The position numbers and the translations under genes are program-made. The notes under the pieces were generated by a model. The model saw only the letters and a program-made list of their open reading frames with translations, was not told the origin of the DNA and did no database searches. DNA of 64,000 bases from positions 1-64,000 of the forward strand of contig JBIOVI010000025.1 of NCBI GenBank assembly GCA_044867645.1, in the 5' to 3' direction. This DNA is from VRUE01 sp044867645. GTDB lineage: Bacteria; Actinomycetota; Thermoleophilia; Solirubrobacterales; 70-9. The stretch's first letter is position 1. Each line of letters starts with the position of its first letter. Shown here one piece after another: positions 17,205 to 25,832 of the stretch.

Positions 17205-19106
17205 ATGCACCGGTTGAACCACCCCGTCTATCGCAATCGGGTTCTCCAGGTGGCGGCTGACGCGCTGCTCGTCGCGCTCGCCTTCTACCTCGCCTTCCGC
17301 CTGCGCTTCCTCGACAGGACCGATCTCCCCCACCGTTACTGGGTCCTGTTCGCCCAGTCGGTGGGCTTCGTGGTGATCGTCAAGGTCGCGGTCTTCGCTG
17401 CCTTCGGTCTCTACCAGAAGTGGTGGCGATACGTCAGCGGCCGCGACTTCCTCATCATCGTCCGCGCGGTCGCGGTCGCCAGCGCGATCGTCGTCGTCCT
17501 CTTCACCGTGCTGAAGCCGTTCCAACACGACCTGCCGCGCTCGGTCGCGGTGATGGACTTCGTCCTCACGATGCTGCTGATCGCCGGCGCCCGGCTCGCC
17601 GTGCGGCTGATCGTCGAGCGGCCCTCTCACGGACACCGCCTGCCCAAGCACGAGGTGCTGGTGATCGGCGCTGGCTCAGGGGGCCAGATGGTCGTCCGCG
17701 AGACCCAGCTCAACCCCAACCTGGGGGCCACCGCGATCGGCTTCGTCGATGACGATGCGCGCAAGCAGGGGATGCGCATGCTCGGCCTCAAGGTGCTGGG
17801 CACGACCGCCGAGATCGAGACGATCCTCGACGACACCGAGCCCGACGAGGTGGTGATCGCGATCCCCTCGGCACCCGGGACGTTGCGCGCCAAGGTCGTC
17901 GCCGCCTGCCGAGAGCGCGAGATTCGCGTTCGCACCTTGCCGACCGTCTTCGAGCTGCTGCGCGGCGGCGTCCAGCTCAACAAGCAGCTGCGCGAGGTTC
18001 AGGTCGAGGATGTGCTGGGGCGCGACCCGATCGTCGTCGAGCTGGACCGGGTCGGTGCCTACCTGCGCGACCGCATCGTCCTCGTCACCGGCGCCGGCGG
18101 CTCGATCGGCTCCGAGCTCTGCCGCCAGATCGCCCAGGTCGGACCGCGGCTGCTGGTCATGCTCGACCACGCCGAGGACAACCTCTTCGAGATCGAGCGC
18201 GAGATGGTCGAGGAGCGCCACTTCAGCAACGTCGAGGCGGTGCTGGCCGACTGCAAGGAGCCGCACCGGATGTTGGAGACGATGCAGCGTTTCAAGCCGG
18301 ACGTCGTCTTCCACGCCGCCGCCTACAAGCACGTGCCGCTGATGGAGGCCAACCCGCTCGAGGCGGTGCGCAACAACGCGATCGCGACCCGGATCACCGC
18401 TGAGACGGCCGCCGCGTCGGACGTCGAGCGCTTCGTCCTGATCTCAACCGACAAGGCGGTCAACCCCCAGACCGTGATGGGCGCCTCCAAGGCGATGGCC
18501 GAGTGGATCGTCGAGGCGGCTGGGCACCGCCACCCCGGCACCCGCTTCACCAGCGTCCGCTTCGGCAACGTCCTCGCCTCCTCCGGCAGCGTCGTGCCGA
18601 TCTTCCGTGGCCAGATCGAGCGCGGCGGACCGGTCACCGTCACCCACCCGGATATGAGCCGCTACTTCATGACGATCCCCGAGGCCGTGCAGCTGGTGAT
18701 CCGCGCCGGCGACATCGGGGCGGGCAAGGGCGAGGTCTTCGTCCTCGACATGGGCGAGCCGGTGAAGATCGTCGACCTCGCCAACAACATGATCCGCCTC
18801 GCTGGCTACGAGCCGGGAGCGGAGATCGCGATCGAGTTCACGCAGCCGCGCCCCGGCGAGAAGATGCACGAGGAGCTGGTCGGCAGCGACGAGGATCTGC
18901 AGCCGACGGCGGCGAAACGGATCCACCGCGCGGTCCGGGGAGCGCCGCTCGACCCCGACTGGGTCGAGACGACGTTGAACTCGCTCGATCACCTGGTGAT
19001 GGCCGGCGACGAGGCGAATCTCGCCGAGCGAGTCGTCGAGTTGATCACCGACGGTGTCTCGACGCCTGATGCCGGCGCCATCGAGCACCGTCCTCCACCC
19101 AGGTAG
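17205..19106 (+). CDS. membrane nucleoside-diphosphate-sugar 4,6-dehydratase/epimerase (CapD/WbpM type)
   Basis: A 633-aa protein: four N-terminal transmembrane helices (about 10-125), a first Rossmann domain with VLVIGAGSGGQMV (about 148), and a second SDR domain with VTGAGGSIGSEL (about 290). The active-site region STDKAVNPQTVMGASKAMAE has Met in place of the usual Tyr, typical of UDP-GlcNAc 4,6-dehydratases of the WbpM/PglF group. It would make the amino-dideoxy sugar precursor for the surface glycan. First gene of the polysaccharide locus. A strong hairpin overlaps its stop. Confidence 0.93.
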   Translation: MHRLNHPVYRNRVLQVAADALLVALAFYLAFRLRFLDRTDLPHRYWVLFAQSVGFVVIVKVAVFAAFGLYQKWWRYVSGRDFLIIVRAVAVASAIVVVLFTVLKPFQHDLPRSVAVMDFVLTMLLIAGARLAVRLIVERPSHGHRLPKHEVLVIGAGSGGQMVVRETQLNPNLGATAIGFVDDDARKQGMRMLGLKVLGTTAEIETILDDTEPDEVVIAIPSAPGTLRAKVVAACREREIRVRTLPTVFELLRGGVQLNKQLREVQVEDVLGRDPIVVELDRVGAYLRDRIVLVTGAGGSIGSELCRQIAQVGPRLLVMLDHAEDNLFEIEREMVEERHFSNVEAVLADCKEPHRMLETMQRFKPDVVFHAAAYKHVPLMEANPLEAVRNNAIATRITAETAAASDVERFVLISTDKAVNPQTVMGASKAMAEWIVEAAGHRHPGTRFTSVRFGNVLASSGSVVPIFRGQIERGGPVTVTHPDMSRYFMTIPEAVQLVIRAGDIGAGKGEVFVLDMGEPVKIVDLANNMIRLAGYEPGAEIAIEFTQPRPGEKMHEELVGSDEDLQPTAAKRIHRAVRGAPLDPDWVETTLNSLDHLVMAGDEANLAERVVELITDGVSTPDAGAIEHRPPPR

Positions 19107-19122
19107 CGCTGCTACCTGGGTG
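19096..19122 (+). terminator. 12-bp stem hairpin at the 3' end of the dehydratase gene
   Basis: CACCCAGGTAGC (19096-19107), loop GCT, GCTACCTGGGTG (19111-19122): a perfect 12-bp stem overlapping the stop codon. No clear U-tract follows, which is common in high-GC actinobacterial terminators. Confidence 0.7.
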
Positions 19123-19201
19123 TTCGACCGGCACTCCCTGGCTTGGCCTCAGACGCCGAGACACTCGTCGTACCCGCTCTGCCCAATATCCTGCTGCGCC
19201 C

Positions 19202-19987
19202 GTGGAGTTGATTAAGGAAATCGGGGCCTTTGCTGGCCTGGTCGCATTTCTTGGCCTGGCACTTCTCGCCCTGCTGTCGTTTACCCAGGGCCGCGACATC
19301 CGCCGCCTGCGCGAGTGGGCCGGGTCGGCGCCCGAGCGCGACACGGAGCGCAAGGAGACGACTTCGGCTGCCGCCGCGGAGCGGGCCGAGGAGATGCGCA
19401 AGCTGGAAGAAGCGCGAGACGCCGAGCGGCAGGCGGCCGATCTGCGCGAACATCGCCGTGAGCGCCGCGAGGCGGGGCTGCCCGAACTGACCCGGACGGA
19501 GCGCCTGCGGGAGCGCTTTTCCGGCAGCTCCGGCAGCGGGATCGGTAGCAGGCTTGGCGAACCGCGCTACCTGGTGGCGATCTTCGCCGTCCTCGCCTTG
19601 GTCGCGGGCGGCGTCGCTTACGCGGTTCTGCAGGGCTCCGACGACGAAGCGGGCGGCAAGGGCGGCAAGCAGGTCTCCCACGCACTCAAGCCGAGCGAAA
19701 TCGAGGTGACGGTGCTCAACGGAACCGCGGTGGACGGGCTGGCCGGCAGCTACGGCGACATGGTCGAGCGCGAGGGGTTCCAGCTCGGGGCGGTCACCAA
19801 TAGCCGCTCGAGCTTCGCCGACAGCGTCGTCATGTTCAAACAGGGCAGCGGCCGCGAGGCGCACCGGGTCGCGACGGCGCTGGAAATCGCGCGGGTGCAG
19901 CCGATGACCGCGGAGATCGCCTCCCTGTCGGCTGGAGCCCCGGTAGCGGTCGTGATCGGCGACGACAATGCCTCGTCGGCCGGTTAG
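19202..19987 (+). CDS. LytR C-terminal domain membrane protein
   Basis: A 261-aa protein with a GTG start. A first membrane helix (FAGLVAFLGLALLALLSF) is followed by an Arg/Glu-rich cytoplasmic coiled-coil region (about 35-110), a second helix (LVAIFAVLALVAGGVAYAVL) and an outside LytR_C domain (about 160-258, starting EIEVTVLNGTAVDGLAG). LytR_C domains occur at the ends of LCP enzymes that attach glycopolymers to peptidoglycan; here there is no LCP catalytic domain. A helper role in attaching the glycan made by this locus is inferred. Its end overlaps the next gene by 20 bases. Confidence 0.82.
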   Translation: MELIKEIGAFAGLVAFLGLALLALLSFTQGRDIRRLREWAGSAPERDTERKETTSAAAAERAEEMRKLEEARDAERQAADLREHRRERREAGLPELTRTERLRERFSGSSGSGIGSRLGEPRYLVAIFAVLALVAGGVAYAVLQGSDDEAGGKGGKQVSHALKPSEIEVTVLNGTAVDGLAGSYGDMVEREGFQLGAVTNSRSSFADSVVMFKQGSGREAHRVATALEIARVQPMTAEIASLSAGAPVAVVIGDDNASSAG

Positions 19988-20444
19988 CTTCGCGGCGGTC
20001 GTCTTCGCCCTTCTCGCCATCGCCACGATCGGGGCCTTCGCCTGGTCGCAGAGGTTGAAGCGGGACCCGCTGGTCCTCGACCGCGTCACCTTCGGCACTC
20101 CGGTCAGCCGCGCCTTTACGCCGAATCGCGATTGCCGCTTCGACCGCATCCGGATCCGCTTCCGCGTCACCCGCTCAGATCGCGCCAACGTGCAGGTGGT
20201 GAAGCCCGGCGGCAAGCTCGTCGTCACCCTCGGCCGCGACGTCTACTTGAAGCGCTACCGCTTCTTCACCTTCTACTGGGACGGTCGCAGCCGCAACGAC
20301 GGCATCGCTCCCCCCGGTCGCTACAAGCTGCGGATCAAATTGCTCGGCCAGGATCGCACTCTGGTTCCCGGTGGTGTGATGCGTTTGCACCGGGGATCGC
20401 CCGAGCCCGTGTCGGGCTGCGAGCGAGCAGGGGGCTCGAAGTGA
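19968..20444 (+). CDS. secreted/anchored FlgD-Ig-like beta-sandwich protein
   Basis: A 158-aa protein with an N-terminal membrane helix or uncleaved signal (FAAVVFALLAIATIGAFAW) and one Ig-like domain. The pattern FRVTRSDRANVQVV, FTFYWDGRSRNDGIAPPGRY and LRIKLLGQDR resembles FlgD Ig-like modules in which W-D-G-R-...-PPG-Y marks the domain. No catalytic motif. It overlaps the LytR_C gene and is probably co-translated with it. The function is unknown; an envelope structural role is inferred. Confidence 0.78.
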   Translation: MPRRPVSFAAVVFALLAIATIGAFAWSQRLKRDPLVLDRVTFGTPVSRAFTPNRDCRFDRIRIRFRVTRSDRANVQVVKPGGKLVVTLGRDVYLKRYRFFTFYWDGRSRNDGIAPPGRYKLRIKLLGQDRTLVPGGVMRLHRGSPEPVSGCERAGGSK

Positions 20445-20450
20445 GTTCAT

Positions 20451-20489
20451 GTGGCGACTTTCCCGTCACATGGACGGGTAAATCGCCAC
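20451..20489. repeat. 17-bp imperfect palindrome upstream of the wzy-like gene
   Basis: GTGGCGACTTTCCCGTC (20451-20467) pairs with GACGGGTAAATCGCCAC (20473-20489), 15 of 17 positions, loop of 5. It lies in the 67-base gap before the polymerase gene, so it could be a terminator or another small palindromic element. Confidence 0.7.
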
Positions 20490-20511
20490 GCACGATTCAG
20501 GTGACGCTCTC

Positions 20512-22125
20512 TTGAGCGAGGCCCTAGCCGTCATAGGCGTGCTTGTTGCGGCTGGCTCGGCTGCCGCGGCGATCTTGCTGCCGTCGGGCCGCGCTCGCTC
20601 GGCGGCGATGCTGCTGGCGCTCGTTCTCTTTCCCGTCCTGATCCTCGGCGACCAATGGCACTCGGCGCAGATCGTCGACCTGCGCGACGACCCGGCCCGG
20701 CTCGTCGCGCTGGGCATCGCGGCTCTAGCGGCAAGCGCGATCCTCGCCGCTGGATTTCGCCGCTGGCCGATCCTCTTGCCACTTGCGATCGTGGCGGCAC
20801 TTCCTTTCCGCATCCCACTGCATGCGGGTGGGGACACGGCCAACCTGTTGGTCCCGCTGTATCTGGTCATCGCCGGGGGAGTGCTCTCCGCGGCGCTGCG
20901 CGAGTGGCAGGAGGGTGGGGGGGTCCATCTGCGTGCTGGGTTTTTCGCCGGGCGGCGTGCCTCTCTCGCCGAGTTGGCGCGGCGAAAAAGAGGACGCCGC
21001 ACCCAGATGGACCCCCCCACCCTCCTGCCATACGTGCTGGCCGGAGTAGTCGTCCTCTACGCCCTGCAGACGCTCTACGCGCCCGACTTCTCCAAATCGC
21101 TACAGAACGTGTGCTTCTTCTTCGTGCCCTTCTCGCTCGTTTACGCGCTGCTGCGAGACGTGCGCTGGGATCGGAAGCTTCTGCTGCTCGTGCTGTGGGT
21201 GGTGGCTGTGGAGGCGGTTGCGTTTGTGTTGGTGGGCTCGATCGAGTACTTAAGCCGCAGCCTTTTCTGGAACGACCAGGTGATCAGGTCGAATGAATTC
21301 CACACCTACTTCCGCGTCAACTCGATCTTCTGGGATCCGAACATCTACGGTCGCTATCTGGCCCTCGTTATCGTGATCGCGATGTCGGTGCTGCTGTGGG
21401 CGAAGGAGCGACGGGCGCTTGCGCTGCTGACCGGATTGGTGGCCGTCCTCTGGCTCGGCCTAGTAGCCACCTTCTCGCAGTCGAGCTTCGCCGCGCTGCT
21501 TGCGGGCCTAGCTGTCCTCGCCGCCCTGCGCTGGAGCTGGCGCTGGACGCTCGCGGCAGTTGGAGCCGGCGCCGTCCTGGCCATAGTCATAGTCCTGTTT
21601 GCCGGAGGCGTCTCGAAGCTCAGCCCCGACCGCATCAACTCCGACACGGGCGGGCGCGCCAACCTCGTCTCCGGCGGCACGGACCTCTTCGCCCAGCGCC
21701 CCCTATGGGGCTATGGCGCCGGCAGCTTCCCCCGCGCCTACCGCGAACACGTCGCAACGAAGAAAGCTCCCGTATCGGTGTCTCACACGGAGCCGGTCAC
21801 GGTTGCAGCCGAGCAGGGCATCGTCGGGTTTGTGGCCTACGCAGCTCTCCTAGTGGTCGCGCTGTGGACCATGGCGTCTGGCTTGTTCGCCTCTCGCGCG
21901 GGTGGCGCGGTAGGGGGGACCACCCCCGAGGAAGCTTTAGCTACCGCAGGGGGTGGGGGTTCCCCTGCCGCGACAGGACCCGCGCGCCAGGCGGTCTTGG
22001 CGGTGTTCGTCGCCCTGCTGGTCCACACGATGGCCTACGCCGGCTTCTACGAGGACCCGATCACCTGGGTGCTGCTTGCAGTCGGAGCATCGCTCGCTGC
22101 GATCCCGGTCCGCAGCGAGACTTAG
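20512..22125 (+). CDS. O-antigen ligase/polymerase (Wzy-like) membrane protein
   Basis: A 537-aa polytopic protein with about 11-12 helices and a Wzy_C-type loop (NSIFWDPNIYGRYLALVI, SGGTDLFAQRPLWGYGAGSF) and a late YAGFYEDPITW segment. It would polymerise repeat units on undecaprenyl carrier or ligate them. TTG start at 20512. Two stretches of hydrophilic sequence are encoded by palindromic DNA: about residues 132-173 (element 20906-21029) and about 462-492 (element 21895-21986). Both fall in loops between helices, and the frame stays open through each. Confidence 0.85.
   Translation: MSEALAVIGVLVAAGSAAAAILLPSGRARSAAMLLALVLFPVLILGDQWHSAQIVDLRDDPARLVALGIAALAASAILAAGFRRWPILLPLAIVAALPFRIPLHAGGDTANLLVPLYLVIAGGVLSAALREWQEGGGVHLRAGFFAGRRASLAELARRKRGRRTQMDPPTLLPYVLAGVVVLYALQTLYAPDFSKSLQNVCFFFVPFSLVYALLRDVRWDRKLLLLVLWVVAVEAVAFVLVGSIEYLSRSLFWNDQVIRSNEFHTYFRVNSIFWDPNIYGRYLALVIVIAMSVLLWAKERRALALLTGLVAVLWLGLVATFSQSSFAALLAGLAVLAALRWSWRWTLAAVGAGAVLAIVIVLFAGGVSKLSPDRINSDTGGRANLVSGGTDLFAQRPLWGYGAGSFPRAYREHVATKKAPVSVSHTEPVTVAAEQGIVGFVAYAALLVVALWTMASGLFASRAGGAVGGTTPEEALATAGGGGSPAATGPARQAVLAVFVALLVHTMAYAGFYEDPITWVLLAVGASLAAIPVRSET
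20906..21029. repeat. 124-nt palindromic element inside the wzy-like coding sequence
   Basis: The arm at 20906-20931 (starts GGCAGGAGGGTGGGG) is the exact reverse complement of 21004-21029. Inside, TTTTTCGCC (20941-20949) pairs with GGCGAAAAA (20981-20989). The element is read in frame and encodes an Arg-rich hydrophilic segment (GVHLRAGFFAGRRASLAEL, then ARRKRGRRTQMD) in an otherwise hydrophobic protein, between two predicted helices. Confidence 0.9.
21895..21986. repeat. 92-nt imperfect palindrome inside the wzy-like coding sequence
   Basis: The ends CGCGCGGGT (21895-21903) and ACCCGCGCG (21978-21986) pair; GCGGTAGGGG pairs with CCCCTGCCGC with one mismatch, and the inner G/C runs also pair. 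It encodes the Gly/Thr-rich loop GGAVGGTTPEEALATAGGGG in frame. Confidence 0.75.
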
Positions 22126-22134
22126 GCTCAACGC

Positions 22135-23673
22135 GTGTCGGGCTACCTCCGCCGCCTCGCGACGACCGGCGCCGCCTACACCGCGGCCAGCATCCTCTCG
22201 AAGCTGATCGCGGTTGCGCTGCTGCCGCTCTACACGCGCTACCTGACCCCGGCCGACTACGGCGCCGCCGAGGTGATGTTCGCCGCCGTTGTCTCGGCCA
22301 GCATCGTGATCCGCCTCGGCACGATCGAGGCGTTGCTGCGCTTCTACTACAAGGACGGCGAGGATCCGGCCCGCGTCGTCTCCACTTCCTTCGCCGCGCT
22401 GTTCTGGTTCTCCACCATCGCGGCGCTGATCGCGCTCCCGTTCGCGGGGTCGATCTCGGAAGCGCTGCTGGACCGTCCCGCGCCGGACCTCGCCCGGATC
22501 GCGATCGGCGGCCTCTGGGTGGCGACCCTGCACGAGTACCTGCTGACGCTGTTCCGGCTCGAGGAGCGCGCCCGTGCCTTCTTCGCGGTGACGATCGCCA
22601 ACGTGCTGGTGGCGATCGCCCTCACGGTGGTGCTGGTGGTCGGCCGCGACGAGGGTGCACGCGGCCTCTTGCTCGGCAGCTACGTCAGCGGCGCCGTCTT
22701 CGTCTTGGGTTTGATCGTCGTCCACCGCCGTCGCCTCTCGCTGTGGATCGATACCGCTCTGTTGCGGCGGATGGGCCGCTTCGGCCTGCCGACGATGCCG
22801 GCCGAGCTCTCGCTCTACCTGCTCAACTTCGTCGACCGGATCGTCATCGTCCGCACGGTCGGGCTCGCCGAGGCAGGCCTCTACTCGCTCGCGGTCAAGT
22901 TCGCCCAGGCCGTCAACGTCCTGGTCCGCGGCTTCCAGCTCGCCTGGCCGCCGCTCGCATACTCGATCCGCGACGACGACGAGGCGCGTCGCGCCTACGC
23001 CGCGGTCGTCACCTGGTTCGTCGCCGGTTGCGCCTTCGTCGTCACCGGCATGTGGCTGTTCTCGCGCTGGATCGTGCGGGCGCTCGCCGCGCCGCAGTTC
23101 TTCGACTCCTACGAAGCGATCGGCCTGATTGCCACCGGGGTCACGCTCTACGCCCTCTACATGGTGCTGGTCGTGATCCTCGGTAGGACGGGGCGCACCG
23201 AGTTCAACTTCCCAGCGACGATCGCGGCGCTGGTCGCAAACCTGGCGCTCAACCTGGTGTTGGTGCCACCCCTCGGCATTGTCGGCGCCGGCCTGGCCCT
23301 GGTCGCCTCCTACGTGGTCGTCGTGGTGCTGATGTACGTCTTCACTCAGCGCCTATTCCCGGTCCCATACCAATGGGGGCGCCTCGCCCGGATCGTGCTC
23401 GTCACGTCCGCCTTGGTCGGGCTGGGCGAGCTGCTGCTGCCGACCGACGGCTTCCTCGGTTTCGCAACCAGGGCGCTGTTCTGGCTCGCCTACCCGCTGG
23501 TCCTTCTCCTCAGTGGCTTTTTCACCGACCAGGAGCGCGGCTGGCTGGCGCGCCTCCGCCACCCCGGCGACCTGCTCGACCGCCTGCGCGCAATCCGTCA
23601 CAAGCCGGCCGCGGTCGACGGCCGGATTCCGGAGGTCTACGAGGCCGAGCGCATGGACGAGGACTCCCGTTAG
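22135..23673 (+). CDS. polysaccharide flippase (Wzx/MATE family)
   Basis: A 512-aa protein with about 12-14 transmembrane helices. It starts MSGYLRRLATTGAAYTAASI (GTG at 22135) and has the Wzx-like segments TRYLTPADYGAAEV and GRFGLPTMPAELSLYLLNFVD (two parts). It would translocate lipid-linked glycan units to the outside, supplying the Wzy-like polymerase encoded 9 bases upstream. The C-terminal about 50 residues are hydrophilic and cytoplasmic. Its stop overlaps the end of the convergent glycosyltransferase by 4 bases. Confidence 0.92.
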   Translation: MSGYLRRLATTGAAYTAASILSKLIAVALLPLYTRYLTPADYGAAEVMFAAVVSASIVIRLGTIEALLRFYYKDGEDPARVVSTSFAALFWFSTIAALIALPFAGSISEALLDRPAPDLARIAIGGLWVATLHEYLLTLFRLEERARAFFAVTIANVLVAIALTVVLVVGRDEGARGLLLGSYVSGAVFVLGLIVVHRRRLSLWIDTALLRRMGRFGLPTMPAELSLYLLNFVDRIVIVRTVGLAEAGLYSLAVKFAQAVNVLVRGFQLAWPPLAYSIRDDDEARRAYAAVVTWFVAGCAFVVTGMWLFSRWIVRALAAPQFFDSYEAIGLIATGVTLYALYMVLVVILGRTGRTEFNFPATIAALVANLALNLVLVPPLGIVGAGLALVASYVVVVVLMYVFTQRLFPVPYQWGRLARIVLVTSALVGLGELLLPTDGFLGFATRALFWLAYPLVLLLSGFFTDQERGWLARLRHPGDLLDRLRAIRHKPAAVDGRIPEVYEAERMDEDSR

Positions 23674-24620
23674 GCACGTCTCCGCGGGACCGAGCGCGCG
23701 TTCCGCCGGTCGCGAATGCTTTCGCCGCGATTCGGGAATAGCGCCTGGCGGGCGTGGGCCCAGTAGACGCGAGCCGGCTGGTTGGGGAGGACGGTGGCGG
23801 CGAGGGCGCGGAGAGCGTAGGACCAGGCGGTGAGCAGGCGCACCGCGAGGGCCGCGGGCCGGGAGTGATGCACCCGCATGTATCTATCTCGATTGCGGTG
23901 GAATTCGACGATGCGGGGCAGGCCGGCGGTGAGGTCGGTGGAGAGCTGGTCGTGGTGCAGCGCCTCGGCGGCGGGGACGAAGAGAGTCCGCCAGCCGGCG
24001 TCGGCGAGCCGCTTGCAGAAGTCGCACTCGTCGTAGTAGACGAAGAAGGCCGGGTCGAGGTAGTCGACCGCCGCCGCCGCCGTCCGCCTCACCATCAGTG
24101 CGCTCGACTGCGCCCAGTCGACCGAGCGAGATTGCCTGCCCACGCTCTGCACGGTGAAGCGACGGTGCAGGAACAGGGCTCCGGCCAGCGCCGTTCCCAC
24201 TCCCGGAAAGCGCCACGCACAGGGGACCGGATCGCCATTGGCGTCGAGCAACTGCGCCCCCGCCGCGCCGGCACTCGGGTTGGCATCGAGGGCCGCGATC
24301 AGTGCCTCGGCGGCGCCCGGGCGCAGCTCCGAGTCCTCGTTGAGCAGCAGGCAGTACCGACCCTTCGCCTCGCGCAGCAGAGTCGAGTCGTTCTCGGCCT
24401 TGCCGGTGCGCTGCTCGAGGGCGATCAGCCGGAGGTCCCCGTCTCGCGCCCTCACCGCCTCCACCGAGCCGTCCGCGGATGCGTTGTCTAGAACGAGGAT
24501 CTCGTGATCGACTTTCTCCGGATGGGTGCGTTCGATCGCCTCTAGGCAAGCGAGCAGGTGCTCGCGGCCATTCGTGTTCACGACGCAGTAGGAGAGCGTG
24601 GGCGCCACGGCGGTCACCAT
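23670..24620 (-). CDS. family 2 glycosyltransferase (rhamnosyltransferase-like)
   Basis: A 316-aa GT-A fold enzyme starting at ATG 24620 (MVTAVAPTLSYCVVNTNGRE); a TTG at 24644 would add eight residues. Motifs: NASADGSVEAV, the nucleotide/metal site LLNEDSELRPGA, and the acceptor region VYYDECDFCKRLADAGW, which is the ED(x)D-type pattern of WcaE/RfbF-like transferases. A basic C-terminus may associate with the membrane. It is the only minus-strand gene in the polysaccharide block, so it has its own promoter near the palindrome at 24628-24687. Confidence 0.88.
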   Translation of the reverse strand: MVTAVAPTLSYCVVNTNGREHLLACLEAIERTHPEKVDHEILVLDNASADGSVEAVRARDGDLRLIALEQRTGKAENDSTLLREAKGRYCLLLNEDSELRPGAAEALIAALDANPSAGAAGAQLLDANGDPVPCAWRFPGVGTALAGALFLHRRFTVQSVGRQSRSVDWAQSSALMVRRTAAAAVDYLDPAFFVYYDECDFCKRLADAGWRTLFVPAAEALHHDQLSTDLTAGLPRIVEFHRNRDRYMRVHHSRPAALAVRLLTAWSYALRALAATVLPNQPARVYWAHARQALFPNRGESIRDRRNARSVPRRRA

Positions 24621-24627
24621 AATCGTC

Positions 24628-24687
24628 GGCGCATGACCCCCCAACCACGCACACCCCCAGGCGCACGCGGCCAGGGGGTCATGCGCC
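24628..24687. repeat. 60-nt palindromic element between divergent glycosyltransferases
   Basis: GGCGCATGACCCCC (24628-24641) and GGGGGTCATGCGCC (24674-24687) are perfect 14-bp arms. The right arm contains both the GGGGG that would act as ribosome-binding site and the ATG (24681) of the plus-strand glycosyltransferase, so folding of the mRNA would hide the start. Confidence 0.8.
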
Positions 24688-25832
24688 TAATGCAGGACCC
24701 GATCCGCGTGCAGCTGGTCGACCCCTCGGCCTTCACGCCCCCTTACGATCGCGCCCTCGCCGCGGCGCTAGCCCGTGGCGGCGCCGAGGTCGAGCTGCTG
24801 ACCGGTCGCTTTCTCTACGGACCGGTACCGCCGGCCGAGGGTTACCGGGTGCGGGAGCGCTTCTACCGCCGCAGCGCCGCCCGTGGCCTGGAGGCGCCCG
24901 CCCGCCGTGCTTTCAAGCTGGCCGAGCACGTCCCCGACATGCTGCGCTTCCGCCGCGACGCCGACGCCGACGTCATCCACTACCAATGGCTGACCGTGCC
25001 GGCACTCGACACGATGCTGCTGCCGCAACAACGGCCTCGGGTGATGACCGCGCACTACGTCCTGCCGCAGCAGCCGAGTCGCCGTCAGCTGGCGAACGCC
25101 CGTCGCGTCTTCGGCGCGATGGACGCCGTGATCGCTCATTCCGAATACGGGGCCAGCCGCCTGCGCGAGACCGTGGGACTCGATCCAGACCGGGTCCGGG
25201 TAATCCACCACGGTGCCTTCGACTACCTCACTTGCCTGTCAGAGGAGAAGCCGCTGGCCCCCGAGCTCGAGGGAGCCGCGGGCCCGGTGATCCTCTTCTT
25301 CGGCCTGCTGCGCCCGTATAAGGGCCTCGACATCCTGTTGGAAGCTTTCCGCCGAGTCGAAGGGGCCGAGCTATGGATCGTCGGCAATCCGAGAATGGAG
25401 GTCGAGCCGCTCCGCCGCCTCGCCCCTGACGCGCAGGGTCGGGTCCGCTTCCTCACCCGCTTCGTCGAGGACGCGGAGATCCCGGCGATCTTCCGCCGCG
25501 CCGACGTCGTCGTGCTGCCCTACCGCGATGCCGAGCATTCCGGGGTCCTCTACACCGCCCTCGCCTTTGGCAAGCCGCTGGTGCTGAGCGCGGTTGGCGG
25601 CTTCCCCGAAGTAGCCGAGCGAGGCGCCGCCCAGCTCGTCCCGCCCGAAGACGCGACAGCGCTGGCAGCCGCCCTGTCCGAGCTGGTCGCCGACGACGGC
25701 GCGCGCGCCGAGCTGGGCCAGGCCGCCGCCCGCGCCGCCGCTGGCCCGTACTCCTGGGATGAGACTGCCCGCCAGACCCTCGACCTCTACCGGGAGCTGC
25801 TGGACGCGCGGGGACAGGAGGCGCCGGGATGA
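24681..25832 (+). CDS. family 4 (GT-B) glycosyltransferase
   Basis: A 383-aa GT-B enzyme. The start at ATG 24681 (MRLMQDPIRVQLVDPSAF) is preferred over earlier in-frame codons that lie in the convergent strand gene. Features: the donor-binding half with FFGLLRPYKGLDILLEAF, the E-x7-E-like region EHSGVLYTALAFGKPL and VLSAVGGFPEVAE. It transfers a sugar from a nucleotide donor to the growing lipid-linked unit; the sugar cannot be told from sequence. It overlaps the next glycosyltransferase by 4 bases (ATGA). Confidence 0.9.
   Translation: MRLMQDPIRVQLVDPSAFTPPYDRALAAALARGGAEVELLTGRFLYGPVPPAEGYRVRERFYRRSAARGLEAPARRAFKLAEHVPDMLRFRRDADADVIHYQWLTVPALDTMLLPQQRPRVMTAHYVLPQQPSRRQLANARRVFGAMDAVIAHSEYGASRLRETVGLDPDRVRVIHHGAFDYLTCLSEEKPLAPELEGAAGPVILFFGLLRPYKGLDILLEAFRRVEGAELWIVGNPRMEVEPLRRLAPDAQGRVRFLTRFVEDAEIPAIFRRADVVVLPYRDAEHSGVLYTALAFGKPLVLSAVGGFPEVAERGAAQLVPPEDATALAAALSELVADDGARAELGQAAARAAAGPYSWDETARQTLDLYRELLDARGQEAPG

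Noticed and set aside
21396..23186. A 596-aa plus-strand frame overlapping wzy and wzx
   Set aside because: Arg/Pro/Gly-rich without hydrophobic helices; the alternative frames encode obvious membrane proteins.
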